Source of the DNA: Pseudomonas sp. 21
GTDB lineage: Bacteria > Pseudomonadota > Gammaproteobacteria > Pseudomonadales > Pseudomonadaceae
NCBI RefSeq assembly: GCF_000955805.1
Contig: NZ_JYOA01000002.1
Span: 171,868 to 235,867 of the forward strand
DNA length: 64,000 bases
Direction of reading: 5' to 3'
The notes under the pieces are model-generated. The model did not search any database. It saw only the letters and a list, made by a program, of their open reading frames with translations, and was not told the DNA's origin. The position numbers and the translations under genes are program-made. This document shows, one piece after another, positions 7,888 through 16,826 of this stretch (positions within the stretch are counted from its first letter, which is position 1; every line of letters starts with the position of its first letter).

Positions 7888-8532
7888 GTGACAAACATCG
7901 ACCGGAATCTTTTGCGCCTGGGGCTGTTGATTCCGCTCTGGCTTTTCGTGGGAGTCGGGCTGACCTCGCTGGGTTATCCCGGCTTCAGTCACTTCGACCA
8001 GGCGATGAGTCAGCTGGGGGCGACAGGCGCGCCCACGCAAGGCTACTCCGCGTGGGTGAACAACTTCCCGCTGGGGGTGCTGTTCGTGCTTTTCGCCGTG
8101 GGTGTCGCACGACGCTTCGCCGGTTCCCGCCTGGCGTTGTCCAGTGCCGTGTTGATAGCGCTGCATGGCCTGGCCAGTTTCGCGACCGGCTTTTTCTCCT
8201 GCGACCGGGGATGCGCGCCGGCGCTGCCTTCGATGTCCCAGCAGATCCACAACTTCGCGGGTCTGCTGATGTTCCTCTCGCTGACGCTGGCCAGCGTACT
8301 GTGGGCCCTGCCGGGCAGCAGGCTGCTGTCCAGGGCGGCGTTCGGCCGGTTCTCGCTGCTCTGCGTGATACTGGCTGTCGCGACGGTGGTGATGATGGCC
8401 AGGGCCTTCGCCGACGGCCACGGGTTCGGGCTGTACCAGCGGCTCAATTACGCCATTTCCGTCATCTGGGTCGCCAGTCTGGCGTGGGTTGCGCTTCACG
8501 ACGAATCACGAAGTCCGGTGAGCGCGGCGTGA
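7888..8532 (+). CDS. DUF998 family integral membrane protein
   Basis: The 214-aa form starting at the GTG at 7888 is preferred because AAGGGAG lies 9 bases upstream; an ATG at 7867 would add seven residues. Six or seven hydrophobic helices fill the protein. The motif FDQAMSQLGATGAPTQG after helix 1 is the DUF998 signature region, and HNFAG/SLTLASVL lies near the middle. Function is unknown for the family; it resembles small frag-like membrane proteins. It follows the reductase by about 80 bases on the same strand. The stop codon lies within a GC hairpin that may end both this transcript and the convergent receptor gene. Confidence 0.8.
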   Translation: MTNIDRNLLRLGLLIPLWLFVGVGLTSLGYPGFSHFDQAMSQLGATGAPTQGYSAWVNNFPLGVLFVLFAVGVARRFAGSRLALSSAVLIALHGLASFATGFFSCDRGCAPALPSMSQQIHNFAGLLMFLSLTLASVLWALPGSRLLSRAAFGRFSLLCVILAVATVVMMARAFADGHGFGLYQRLNYAISVIWVASLAWVALHDESRSPVSAA

Positions 8533-8554
8533 GGGGAGGGGCGATCCCCCTCAC
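8529..8554. terminator. possible bidirectional hairpin terminator
   Basis: Arms GTGAGGGG (8529-8536) and CCCCTCAC (8547-8554) form an 8-bp perfect stem between convergent genes. There is no U-run on either side, so termination function is only plausible. Confidence 0.4.
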
Positions 8555-8590
8555 GAATACCGCCAGGGGGATTGCCGTTCCGACATCAGC

Positions 8591-11062
8591 TCAGAAGTCG
8601 GCCTTCAGGGTGACGGTGTAGTTGCGCGGGTCACCGTACTGGTTGCTCGCGTTCAGCCAGCCGATGGAGGAGTAGTACTTCTTGTCGAACAGGTTGTTGC
8701 CGTTCAGGGCGACGCTGAGGTTCTTGTTGATCTGGTAGCCCAGGCGGGCGTTCCAGATGGCGTAGCCGGATTGCTTGATATCGCCGACGCCGCCGGTGCC
8801 GCCGAAGTTGGTGTTGTAGTTTTCGCTCTGGATGCTGGCGCCTGCGCCTGCGGTCCACTGGTTCAGTTCACCTGGCAGGTTGTAGTCGCCCCAGAAGCGC
8901 AGCAGGTGGCGCGGCGTGTAGCTGTTGAAGGTGGAGCCGGAAGACGAGGTGCCGTCGCCCGGATCGTTGAGGAACTTGGTCGAGGTGTAGGTGTAGCCGG
9001 CGAACAGCTGCAGGCCCCTGAGCACTTCGCCGCTGATCTCCGCGTCAAAGCCCTCGGCGCGAACCTTGCCGCCGGCCACGTAGCAGTTGTCTTCGCCGTT
9101 CTGCCCGCACTCCGAGGCGTAGTCGTATTGCGCACGGTTCTCCTGGTCCACGCGGAAGATCGCGAAGCTGGTATTGACGCGGCCATCCATCAGCTCGCCC
9201 TTCAGGCCGATCTCGTAGTTCGAACCCTCGATGGGCTTGAGCGGGGCGCTGTCCTGGGTCAGCTCGGTCTGCGGCTTGAAGATGTCGGTGTAGCTGGCAT
9301 AGACCGACCACTGGTTGTTCAGCTCGTAGATGAGCCCGCCGTAGGGCGTGAACTCGCCGGTTTCCTTCGAATGCGCCGGGGCGGGCGAGGAGGTGGTGAA
9401 GCGGGTGAGTTCGTAGTCGTACTGGTAGTTGCTGGTGCGCCCGCCCAGGACCAGGGTCAGCGGCTCGGTCAGCTTGTAGCGCACCACGCCATAGAGGCCG
9501 TTCTGGCGGATATGGCCCTTGGAGGTGCCGGCGTAGGTGGTGCTGAGCATCTCTTGCTCGGTCGGCTCGCGCGGGGATACCGGGTCGTAGAGGTTGATCG
9601 GCCCGAGGTTGAGCAGACCGCCTTGCAGGTCGTCGGTCTTCAGGTCGCTGGCGTTGGCGCCGACCACCACCTGGTGCTCCAGGTCGAAGGCACGCCACTT
9701 GCCGGCGAGGTTGATGTCGGCGCCCTTGTTGATGTTCTCGAAATCGTAGAGGTAGGCGCGCGACTGCATGCCGTCGCCGGTAGCCGGGTCGACCGCGCCG
9801 CGGCCGAAGCTGTAGAGGATGTCGTTGGTTTCGCGGATGTAGCTGCCCGAAGCGTTCAGGCGCCAGTCATCGTTGAAGTCATGGGTGACGTCGGCGAAGT
9901 AGGTGGTCTGCTTGTTGTTCCACTTGTTCCAGTCCGCGCCGGTGAAGGTCGAGCGGCCCGCATGCACCGCGCTGCCATCCTTGTTGCGCGGCAGGCCGCC
10001 GAAGGACGGTGTCGAGTGCAGGTCTTCCACGCTGGCGCCGGCGGCCACCCTGGTGTCGTCGGTCAGGTCGTACTCGAGAATGCCGTAGAGCACATTCTTG
10101 CGGCTTTCCGCGGTGTCGTAGAAGTAGTCCCGGTCCTCGTGGGCGGCCACCACCCGGCCACGCAGCCTGCCGTCTTCGGTGAGCGGAGCGCTGCCATCGA
10201 GGGTCTGCCGGTAGGTGTCCCAGGAGCCGGCGCTGGCGGTAAGCGACAGCGACGGTTCGGCCTTCGGGCGTTTGCGCACGAGGTTGATGGCGGCGCCGGG
10301 ATTGCCGCTGCCCTGGAGCAGGCCGTTGGCGCCGCGCAGCACCTCCACGCGGTCGTAGAGCAGGGTGTCGGAGGTGAAGCTGCTGCCGATGGCGTAGTAG
10401 CGGCGGTCGAGGGGGACGCCGTCGTACTGGATGGTCTCCACCTCGAAGCCGCGCGAGTAGATGTACTTGCCGCCGGACGGGCTCTGGTAGGTGGTGATGC
10501 CGGTGGTTTTCTCCAGCACCTGGTCCAGGGTGTCGAGGCGCTGGTCGTCCATCGCCTTGCGCGTGATGACGGTGACCGACTGCGGGATGTCCCTGAGGCG
10601 CTGGGCGGATTTGCCGATGGTGGCTTCGCTGGAGGTATAGGAGCCGGAGTCTTCCGTCGTCGGCCCCAGGCCCTGGCCGGTGACGATCGTGTCGCTCATG
10701 GCCAGTGCCGCCGGAATTTCTTCCAGTACATAGCTGCCGCCCTGGTCCACCGCTCGCAGCCCGGTGCCGGAGAGGAGGGCGGCGAACCCGGCCTCCCGCG
10801 AATAGCTGCCGTGCAGGCCGGCCGACTGGAGATGGGCGGTCTTGCTGGCATCGAACGAGAGCGCGACCCCTGCTTCGCTGGCGAAGCGGCTGAGCACCTC
10901 GGTCAGCGACCCGGCGGCGATGTCGTACTGGCGGATGCTCTGCACTGCGCTGGACGCCGCAGGCTCTGCGCCCTGAACGAAGGGGACGCCCACGACGGCG
11001 ACACTGAAGAGGGCAGCCTGCACGTGAATGGCAAGCCGGTGGCGAACGAACGGATACAGCAT
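8591..11062 (-). CDS. TonB-dependent siderophore receptor with signalling (STN) domain
   Basis: The 823-aa outer-membrane receptor starts at the ATG at 11062 behind GGGGAGAG; the frame is open 25 codons further upstream without a ribosome site. After a signal peptide (~1-32), residues ~47-120 form the STN/secretin-TonB N-terminal domain (SIRQYDIAAGSLTEVLSRF...). A plug follows (IPQSVTVITRKAMDD, YSRGF, EVLRGANGLLQGSGNPGA), then a 22-strand barrel ending in a C-terminal Phe. The STN domain means it signals to an anti-sigma factor; the FecR and FecI genes lie just upstream on the same strand, making a complete cell-surface signalling system. The FpvA/FiuA-type plug indicates a ferri-siderophore, possibly a xenosiderophore. 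Confidence 0.95.
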   Translation of the reverse strand: MLYPFVRHRLAIHVQAALFSVAVVGVPFVQGAEPAASSAVQSIRQYDIAAGSLTEVLSRFASEAGVALSFDASKTAHLQSAGLHGSYSREAGFAALLSGTGLRAVDQGGSYVLEEIPAALAMSDTIVTGQGLGPTTEDSGSYTSSEATIGKSAQRLRDIPQSVTVITRKAMDDQRLDTLDQVLEKTTGITTYQSPSGGKYIYSRGFEVETIQYDGVPLDRRYYAIGSSFTSDTLLYDRVEVLRGANGLLQGSGNPGAAINLVRKRPKAEPSLSLTASAGSWDTYRQTLDGSAPLTEDGRLRGRVVAAHEDRDYFYDTAESRKNVLYGILEYDLTDDTRVAAGASVEDLHSTPSFGGLPRNKDGSAVHAGRSTFTGADWNKWNNKQTTYFADVTHDFNDDWRLNASGSYIRETNDILYSFGRGAVDPATGDGMQSRAYLYDFENINKGADINLAGKWRAFDLEHQVVVGANASDLKTDDLQGGLLNLGPINLYDPVSPREPTEQEMLSTTYAGTSKGHIRQNGLYGVVRYKLTEPLTLVLGGRTSNYQYDYELTRFTTSSPAPAHSKETGEFTPYGGLIYELNNQWSVYASYTDIFKPQTELTQDSAPLKPIEGSNYEIGLKGELMDGRVNTSFAIFRVDQENRAQYDYASECGQNGEDNCYVAGGKVRAEGFDAEISGEVLRGLQLFAGYTYTSTKFLNDPGDGTSSSGSTFNSYTPRHLLRFWGDYNLPGELNQWTAGAGASIQSENYNTNFGGTGGVGDIKQSGYAIWNARLGYQINKNLSVALNGNNLFDKKYYSSIGWLNASNQYGDPRNYTVTLKADF

Positions 11063-11174
11063 GGTCTCTCCCCGGTGGTGGTGACCAAGTGGGTCACTGA
11101 TGCCGGAGTAGCCGAACCAGGGACGAAGAAAGTGCACGGTGACTGGAAAAATCCTTTCCTGCCTTCACGCAGGC

Positions 11175-12131
11175 TCAGCTGCGCGGAACCACGGTTACCC
11201 AATACCCCGTGCGATACACCACCGCGACAGGGAAGCTGCGCTCCAGGGCCCTGAGCGCGAGGTCGGTGTCGTCCACCGGGAAGGCGCCGGAAATGCGCAG
11301 CCCACTGATGCGCGGGTCGCATCTCAGCCAACCGTGGCGGTAACGCCCCAGTTCTTCCAGCAACTCGCCCAGCGGCCGGTCGATGGCAATCAGGCTGCCC
11401 TGTGCCCAGGCGCCAACCGACGCATCGTTGACCCGCGCGGGCTCGATGTTGCCGGAGGTGATGCGAGTGTGCTGGCCGGCCTCCAGGCGCAGGAGAGCCG
11501 CCTGGCCGGGTACGGATACTTCGACCGCTTTTTCCAGTACCGCCACCTCGGTTCCGTTGCCCCAGTTGCTCACGCTGAAGCGAGTGCCCAGCGCACGCAC
11601 GGTGGCGTCGGCGCTGCGCACCCGGAAGGGTCTGTCGAGACCATCGCTCGCGGTGCTCACCAGCACCTCGCCGGCACGCAGGAGGATCAGGCGCTGGTTG
11701 CCATCGAAAAGCACATCCACCGCGCTGTCGGTGCCCAATTGCATCTGGCTTCCGTCCGCCAGGGTGAAGTGGCGGCGTTCGCCAACGGCGGTCTTGTAGC
11801 CGGCGGTGTAGCGCTGGCGTGCGTCACTGCGCCAGCCCAGGGTGGCCAGGCCGCCCAGCGAGGCGAGTACCACGAAGCTGCGCAGCACCTGTCGCCGTGA
11901 CTGCCCGGCCGAGGCCAGCGTGGCCGCCGCCAGGCGACCCGGCACGCGGGCCATCTGCAGGTTTACCGACTCGATGCGCTGCCAGGCGCGCTGGTTGACC
12001 GGGTCTGCCGCCAGCCAGCGTTGCCAGGCCCGCTGGTCGCCGTCGCCCGGCGCCGCGTTGGCCAGGCGTGCATACCAGCGGGCCGCTTCGCTGATGGCTT
12101 CTCGCTCATCGGGTTGCAGGGTGTCGCTCAC
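11175..12131 (-). CDS. FecR-type anti-sigma/sigma regulator
   Basis: The 318-aa protein begins at a GTG (12129-12131) that overlaps the sigma-factor stop as GTGA; the much longer open frame upstream lies inside the sigma gene and is a shadow. The N-terminal ~80 residues (EAARWYARLANA, WQRWLAADPVNQRAW) form the cytoplasmic sigma-binding domain. One transmembrane helix follows near residues 88-104 (SFVVLASLGGLATLGW), then the periplasmic FecR fold (HFTLADGSQMQLGTDSAVDV) and a C-terminal STN-like domain that meets the receptor. It relays receptor occupancy to the cognate FecI. Confidence 0.93.
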   Translation of the reverse strand: MSDTLQPDEREAISEAARWYARLANAAPGDGDQRAWQRWLAADPVNQRAWQRIESVNLQMARVPGRLAAATLASAGQSRRQVLRSFVVLASLGGLATLGWRSDARQRYTAGYKTAVGERRHFTLADGSQMQLGTDSAVDVLFDGNQRLILLRAGEVLVSTASDGLDRPFRVRSADATVRALGTRFSVSNWGNGTEVAVLEKAVEVSVPGQAALLRLEAGQHTRITSGNIEPARVNDASVGAWAQGSLIAIDRPLGELLEELGRYRHGWLRCDPRISGLRISGAFPVDDTDLALRALERSFPVAVVYRTGYWVTVVPRS

Positions 12132-12637
12132 AGGACGCCCGCCATGGCCAGGCAGCAGTGCTCCATGGCCTTGGCCATGTACTTGTTCACCGTGCGCAGA
12201 GAAATCCCCAGTCGCTCGGCGATCTGCTGGTAGGTCAGCCCCTCGAGCTGGGAAAGAATGAAGGCCTGCCGGACCTTCTGCCCCAGTCCATCGAGCATCC
12301 GGTCGATCTCCAGCAGCGCTTCGAGCAGCAGGGCCTGTTCCTCGAGGGACGGCTGGACGGCTTCGGGCAGCAGCGCCAGCGCCTCCAGGTAGGCGCGCTC
12401 CAGCGAACGGCGGCGATACAGGTCGATGACCAGGCCCCGGGCGATGGTCTGCAGGTAGTGCCGGGGCTCGCGAATCGCCTCGGCGCTCCTGGCCATCAGT
12501 ACGCGCACGAAGGTGTCCTGCGCCAGGTCGGCCGCATCGGCGGAATCGTTGAGACGCTTGCGCAGCCAGCCGCGCAGCCAGCCATGATGGTCGCGGTAAA
12601 GCATCCCTACCGCCTGCAGCGACGAATCCCCCTGCAT
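12128..12637 (-). CDS. FecI-like ECF sigma factor
   Basis: The 169-aa ECF sigma factor has region 2 (DLAQDTFVRVL, YLQTIARGLVIDLYRRR) and region 4 (LEGLTYQQIAERLGISLRTVNKYMAKAMEHC) and nothing else, as usual for the iron-starvation group. It probably directs transcription of the adjacent receptor gene. A candidate Fur box lies 23 bases upstream of the start, so iron status would gate its expression. It is closely similar in length and sequence to the second FecI at 44641-45150 (for example the shared HGWL-GWLR, DTFVRV and ERAYLEALA blocks), so the two are paralogues. Confidence 0.95.
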   Translation of the reverse strand: MQGDSSLQAVGMLYRDHHGWLRGWLRKRLNDSADAADLAQDTFVRVLMARSAEAIREPRHYLQTIARGLVIDLYRRRSLERAYLEALALLPEAVQPSLEEQALLLEALLEIDRMLDGLGQKVRQAFILSQLEGLTYQQIAERLGISLRTVNKYMAKAMEHCCLAMAGVL

Positions 12638-12659
12638 TGCAATCCCCTAAGAACAATTT

Positions 12660-12678
12660 GCAAACGACAATCGTTATC
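12660..12678 (-). promoter_or_regulatory. candidate Fur box upstream of FecI/FecR/receptor operon
   Basis: Read on the minus strand the site is GATAACGATTGTCGTTTGC, which by my count agrees with the 19-bp Fur consensus at 13 positions. It lies 23 bases before the sigma-factor start, the expected place for iron repression. Confidence 0.65.
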
Positions 12679-12778
12679 AACTATACGGGATGTGGGATTG
12701 ATTGAAAACTGCAGGTTGACGAGGGTCCGCTTCTACCCGAGGCGGGCGCTCATGCCTCGCGCGGCAGGTTGAAACAAC

Positions 12779-13663
12779 CTATCCGGCAAGCTCCTTGTGC
12801 AGGGCATTGCCCAAGGCTTCGAAGGCCCGCGAGATACGTTTGATCCGGCGCAAATCGGAATGCATGGCGAGCCACACGTCTACTTCGAAGCCAAAGTCAT
12901 CTGGCAGCACCTGGATCAGGGAATATGGCGAAGCGACGGTGGCCGGGCACAGCCCAAAGCCAAGCCCTGCGCGAATGGCTGCGAGCTGCGCCAGATGGTT
13001 GTCCGTTGCGATCGCGAAGCGCTGATCCGCTCCGCACAGCCCTGCCTCGACCAAGCGACGCAGATCGGCAGAGCGTCGATCTGGACCTATCAATGGAGCC
13101 TTACGCAACGCAGCAAGGCTCTTGGGCTCTCCATAGCGCTTCAGGCATTCGGCGCTGGCATAAATGCCGACGCGCAAGACACCAGTGCGTCGCACGACAA
13201 TCCCCGCTTCGCTGGGTCGCACCAGACGTACCGCAATGTCCGACTCTTGTCTGGCGAGGTCTTCCATCTGGTCGTTGATGCTCAGTTGGAGATTGAGCCC
13301 CGGATAGTCATGGCGGAACTCATGCAATAGCCGTGGAAGGACTTCTACCCCCAGCAAGTCACTGCTGGTGACTCTGACCGTGCCGTGGGAGACGTCGGTC
13401 TCCGAGCTGGCCATGCGGTTGAATGCCTGGGCGGCAATGTCCATCGACTCCACGTGATGAATGAGCTGGCGTGCGGAGTCTGTCGGCGTCAGGCCCGTGG
13501 ATGTGCGGGTGAACAGGCTGATCCCAAGGGCGCTCTCCAGGCTCTCCAGACGCCGGCGCGCAGTAGACTGCGCAATGTTCAGCAACCTGGCGGCTCCCGA
13601 CAGGCTTCCGGAGCGCAGCACGGCAAGAAATACCCGCTGACTTTCCCATTCGATACCGCTCAT
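12779..13663 (-). CDS. LysR family transcriptional regulator
   Basis: The 294-aa protein starts at the ATG at 13663 (MSGIEW); upstream in-frame ATGs exist but would add an atypical 27-residue tail. The HTH is FLAVLRSGSLSGAARLLNIAQ with RRLESLESALGISLFTR, and the effector domain follows. The ribosome site is weak (GGTAG). It is divergent from the GFA-family gene over 107 bases, which makes that gene the most likely target. The subgroup resembles regulators of single-enzyme genes; the inducer is unknown. Confidence 0.92.
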   Translation of the reverse strand: MSGIEWESQRVFLAVLRSGSLSGAARLLNIAQSTARRRLESLESALGISLFTRTSTGLTPTDSARQLIHHVESMDIAAQAFNRMASSETDVSHGTVRVTSSDLLGVEVLPRLLHEFRHDYPGLNLQLSINDQMEDLARQESDIAVRLVRPSEAGIVVRRTGVLRVGIYASAECLKRYGEPKSLAALRKAPLIGPDRRSADLRRLVEAGLCGADQRFAIATDNHLAQLAAIRAGLGFGLCPATVASPYSLIQVLPDDFGFEVDVWLAMHSDLRRIKRISRAFEALGNALHKELAG

Positions 13664-13770
13664 ACATTTACTACCAACGGTTACTCCAATTGCTCTCTTC
13701 TGCCCGGCGCCTGGACGGTGGATCATCCGTTGCTCGAACATCAACGTGCGCCATTGTAAGGAGTGACACC

Positions 13771-14202
13771 ATGGGATTCACCGGTCAGTGCCGATGCGGC
13801 AAGGTCAGCCTCCGTCTGCATGCGGACGTCCTGCCGCCGCTTTATGCGTGCCATTGCCTGAACTGCCAGCGCTGGAGCGGCAGTGCATTCGGCTTGCACC
13901 TGCTGTGTCCGGCGCAAGCCGTGGAGATCGCTGGAGAGCTGCGCGAGTACCGGGACGAGCACCAGGGACATGCCTCGACTCAATACGCCTGCGCGGTCTG
14001 CCTGACCCGCCTGTTCAACGAGACGACCGCCGCTCCAGGAGTGCGCGTGGTGCGTGCCGGCGTGCTGGAAGGCGCATCACATTGGACTCCGCGAGCGCAT
14101 ATATGGGCCAAACGCAAACAGCCCTGGATCATGCTGCCGGCGGATGCACCCCAATGGCCGGAGAGCCCTACGCCGGAAGAGTTTGCTGCGGCACTGTTCT
14201 AG
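13771..14202 (+). CDS. GFA (glutathione-dependent formaldehyde-activating) family protein
   Basis: The 143-aa protein starts behind AAGGAG. It has the three zinc-binding cysteine motifs of the GFA/CENP-V fold: QCRCGKV (residues ~6-12), CHCLNCQ (~28-34) and ACAVC (~71-75). Members bind glutathione or S-hydroxymethylglutathione or have unknown thiol roles. There is no signal peptide. It is the last gene before the low-GC patch; its stop is 12 bases from copy A of the flanking repeat. Confidence 0.9.
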   Translation: MGFTGQCRCGKVSLRLHADVLPPLYACHCLNCQRWSGSAFGLHLLCPAQAVEIAGELREYRDEHQGHASTQYACAVCLTRLFNETTAAPGVRVVRAGVLEGASHWTPRAHIWAKRKQPWIMLPADAPQWPESPTPEEFAAALF

Positions 14203-14214
14203 TCAACGACCTGC

Positions 14215-14243
14215 GTCTGCTTGTGGCCGATTGCTGCCCCTGG
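14215..14243 (+). repeat. degenerate Pseudomonas intergenic repeat, copy A
   Basis: The 29-base stretch opening GTCTGCTTGTGGCCGATT matches the stretch at 16299-16327 at 26 of 29 positions in the same orientation. The two copies bracket the low-GC metallophosphoesterase gene. Confidence 0.6.
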
Positions 14244-14415
14244 GCAAAGGCAGCTTCCGGCCAAGAGCAGCCGGTAATCGACCGCAAAGACCTCCATTGA
14301 ACTTTGTAGTTATCTACGTAGCTGGGGTCGATTCATTGATGGCAAAAGTCTGGCTAAAAGCTAAATTTATTGCTGTTCGGACGATGGATGTCTACTCGCT
14401 GAGATGGGAGGCGCA

Positions 14416-16206
14416 ATGGAACGTGGATCTCTCCGCCAATTCGCAGTTCTGACATGGATTCTGCTTATTGCGGGATGTACTTCGACGGCGCCGGTCCTTA
14501 ACTCAAAAGCGCCAGATGGCCCTTCTGACTCTACGACGGCGCCCGCGACGGCTCCGATCGGCGTCATTTCCGACACGCAAATCCACGAGAGTCGAGGTAC
14601 TGCATCTCGGTATGCCTCGAAAGCTGGGGATGAATTTGTCGAAGTAACGATTCGAACTGGGCAACAGGTAATCGGCAGTACCGACATTCTGATGCAAGCG
14701 CTCAAGGGTGTTACTTCTCTGCCTATTGTATTGCACCTGGGGGATGCACTGGACGTTTCCTGTCAAACAGAGTGGGACGCCTTCGTCAGAACAATGCGTG
14801 TTGCGGGAGGGAATACCCCTTGGGTTCTCGTTGATGGAAATCATGACGGTTTTTACGTAGGCAACATTTCACCGACTAATTCCACCAAGTACAACGTTGG
14901 CTATTGGAACCAAGTCTGCAATCAAGGCCGGTACAGTCTGGAGAGCACGCTTTCTGCTCGGCACTTCGACAAGGCCATGCTGGTTGCTGCTAATGTGCAG
15001 CACGTACTCGCACTCCAATCCAACGCGGATTCCAGCCTCAATGAGGTGCCTCGTAATGGCACATGCCAGAACCTTGTAGACGGCCCTATTGCGTGTGCTG
15101 CATGGCATATAGACACTGAACATCCCTGGATGTCCTACTTAACGCAGTTGGTCCGTCTACCAGCAGCAGTGCCGTCAGAACCGCCGGTGTACGTCCTAGC
15201 GCTCGACAGTTCGACTTACCTCAACCAACCGAACGTGGACTATCAGTACGCACTGCTCACAGGAGTTAAGGCAGGTTTCACGCCCGCCCAGCTTCGTGAC
15301 GCGAGGATTATGGTGCGGCAGTTGCCGGTAGACGCCCGTTTCTTTATCGCCACCCATCATCATGTCAACGAGTGGCGCGCTTCCGCACTTAGCACCGACG
15401 AGCGCTCGGAGCTCGGCGGCCTATTGGCGTCGTATAGTTTCCTCAATTTTGTTCTGACTGCACATACCCATGAAGGTGGCTGGTACGACCATAAGGTCCT
15501 TGGTAACCCGCTTCTTGAGCTCAATACTGGGTCGCTAGCTGACCCCCCTCTTTACTACCGGGATCTGCAGTTCGTTCGCAGTGGAGGTAAGGAATGGCGT
15601 GTTCGCTCGAACAAGCACCTACTGAATGTCGCGTCGATTCCGGAATGTGCCTCGTATAAACCACCGACGAGTGATTCCGGTTATACGGTCGACGATCAGC
15701 GTTCCGAGAACGATCGATTGCATGACGCCCCGAAGCTGACCAGGAAGGTTGGTCAGGTTTTCTCGGCCTTACGACACTTCTTCGGCTTTTGGAATGCGAA
15801 GCATGAAGAACTGCGTCCTCAGCTACTTACCTACCGTGACATAGTCCGTGCATCTCTTCCAGAAGATGCCGGGTTCTACTATGAGCGCTGGGAGGGTGAT
15901 GAGGCTCCTAGGAACTACCAATCGCGTGAAGAGCTTGAAGCACGTCTAGAGTACCTGGCCTGGTGTTCTCATAAGTCCAAGTGTTCAGTCACAGAGAAGG
16001 GAAATCTTCTCAAGAAGCTCGAAGATGAGCTTGCTCCTGACTCTAAGCTTTACCCGCAAGAGGTGCTGATGAAGGCTCACTATGCCCGACTATGTGCAGC
16101 CGTCTCAGCCGCTGAGGCGGTGGGTAATGAGGATAAAGTGGTTGAGCAGGTGATTCGAAATTCGTTCTCTGGCGAGTACATTCTCCCTGGGAGCTGGCAA
16201 AGATGA
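14416..16206 (+). CDS. lipoprotein with calcineurin-like metallophosphoesterase domain
   Basis: The 596-aa protein starts at the ATG at 14416 behind GGGAGGCG. A lipobox LLIAGC puts the acylated Cys at about residue 21, so it is an exported lipoprotein. Metallophosphoesterase motifs follow in order: GVISDTQIH, LHLGDALD, LVDGNHDGF, ATHHHVNEW and LTAHTHEGGW, that is GD, GNHD, H and GHTH-type metal ligands. The first motif has DTQIH where DxH is usual. The C-terminal ~230 residues after the catalytic domain are unlike any family I recognise and are rich in charged residues. Base composition is near 50 % GC against ~65 % around it, so recent acquisition is likely. Substrate unknown. Confidence 0.85.
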   Translation: MERGSLRQFAVLTWILLIAGCTSTAPVLNSKAPDGPSDSTTAPATAPIGVISDTQIHESRGTASRYASKAGDEFVEVTIRTGQQVIGSTDILMQALKGVTSLPIVLHLGDALDVSCQTEWDAFVRTMRVAGGNTPWVLVDGNHDGFYVGNISPTNSTKYNVGYWNQVCNQGRYSLESTLSARHFDKAMLVAANVQHVLALQSNADSSLNEVPRNGTCQNLVDGPIACAAWHIDTEHPWMSYLTQLVRLPAAVPSEPPVYVLALDSSTYLNQPNVDYQYALLTGVKAGFTPAQLRDARIMVRQLPVDARFFIATHHHVNEWRASALSTDERSELGGLLASYSFLNFVLTAHTHEGGWYDHKVLGNPLLELNTGSLADPPLYYRDLQFVRSGGKEWRVRSNKHLLNVASIPECASYKPPTSDSGYTVDDQRSENDRLHDAPKLTRKVGQVFSALRHFFGFWNAKHEELRPQLLTYRDIVRASLPEDAGFYYERWEGDEAPRNYQSREELEARLEYLAWCSHKSKCSVTEKGNLLKKLEDELAPDSKLYPQEVLMKAHYARLCAAVSAAEAVGNEDKVVEQVIRNSFSGEYILPGSWQR

Positions 16207-16298
16207 CGGATATGCCCGGCCAGTGTACGAATCCAAAAAACACCTAGGACCGGGACCTCCGAGGTACCTGTGAGCCCCTCTCAATCTCAAGTAAGTCA

Positions 16299-16356
16299 GT
16301 CTGCTTTTGGCCGATGACTGCCCCTGGTAAGAGGCCGCTACCGACCCTGAGCGGCC
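16299..16356 (+). repeat. degenerate Pseudomonas intergenic repeat, copy B, with hairpin
   Basis: 16299-16327 repeats copy A. It is followed by the inverted repeat GGCCGCT (16333-16339) and AGCGGCC (16350-16356), and an outer pair AGAGGCC/GGCCTCT surrounds that. This hairpin may also terminate the metallophosphoesterase transcript. A third, diverged relative lies near 34141-34190. Confidence 0.55.
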
Positions 16357-16418
16357 ATTCGCATGGCCTCTCAGCCGTGGAGAAATTTGGGGACAATACC
16401 TGAGCAGGGTTGAACACT

Positions 16419-16823
16419 TCAGGCACAAATAACCGCGCGCAGTCTGACTAAGTCTGGCGCATCCGATTCGACGTAGAAAAGATCGTCGGCTGAGCCTGTT
16501 ACGTTGTCAGCAATGCCAATGACGAAATCGCGACCGAACTGCGAGCGCAGGTGAACCAGACGTTCAACAACGCGCTCAATGTCAGCAAACCAATCATTCT
16601 GTTCGTTTCTGGGGCTGGGAAGCGCCAAGTTGATTCCAAGGTCCCAGTCCGGCAAATCACCCGAGCGGCTGCCAATGCCCTTTGCTTTCTGGTTCACCAC
16701 CAGCGGGGGGGAAAGGACCCAGCCCGGCGCTGCAGCAAGCTCTACGAGTTCCTTTTCTATGCCCGCAACGACGTCGTCTAAGTCTGAACCATCTACATAT
16801 GCATACAGGGTGTGTCGTTGCAT
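16419..16823 (-). CDS. hypothetical 134-aa protein (possible immunity-like protein)
   Basis: This acidic, soluble 134-aa protein has no signal peptide, membrane segment or recognised motif. It begins with HTLYAYVDGSDLDDVVAGIE and contains DWDLGINLALP in the middle and a C-terminal DLVRLRAV. Its composition (about 50 % GC) matches the island. Its start lies 3 bases after the stop of a 39-codon orphan reading frame on the same strand (16827-16946), a spacing like that of toxin-immunity pairs in which the toxin has been lost. An immunity role is an inference from size, acidity and context only. Confidence 0.6.
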   Translation of the reverse strand: MQRHTLYAYVDGSDLDDVVAGIEKELVELAAAPGWVLSPPLVVNQKAKGIGSRSGDLPDWDLGINLALPSPRNEQNDWFADIERVVERLVHLRSQFGRDFVIGIADNVTGSADDLFYVESDAPDLVRLRAVICA

Positions 16824-16826
16824 AGC

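Noticed and set aside
8771-11254. 827-codon open frame antisense to the first TonB receptor
   Set aside because: It mirrors the receptor's codon bias, has no ribosome site or recognisable domain, and the opposite strand encodes a complete receptor.
11175-12680. Long open frame extending the FecR gene upstream through the sigma factor gene
   Set aside because: The extra part is a shadow of the sigma gene; the GTGA overlap gives the true start.
14290-14415. Short CTACGTAG palindrome as an attachment site of the low-GC island
   Set aside because: No second copy was found on the other side; the 29-base repeat is better supported as the boundary.
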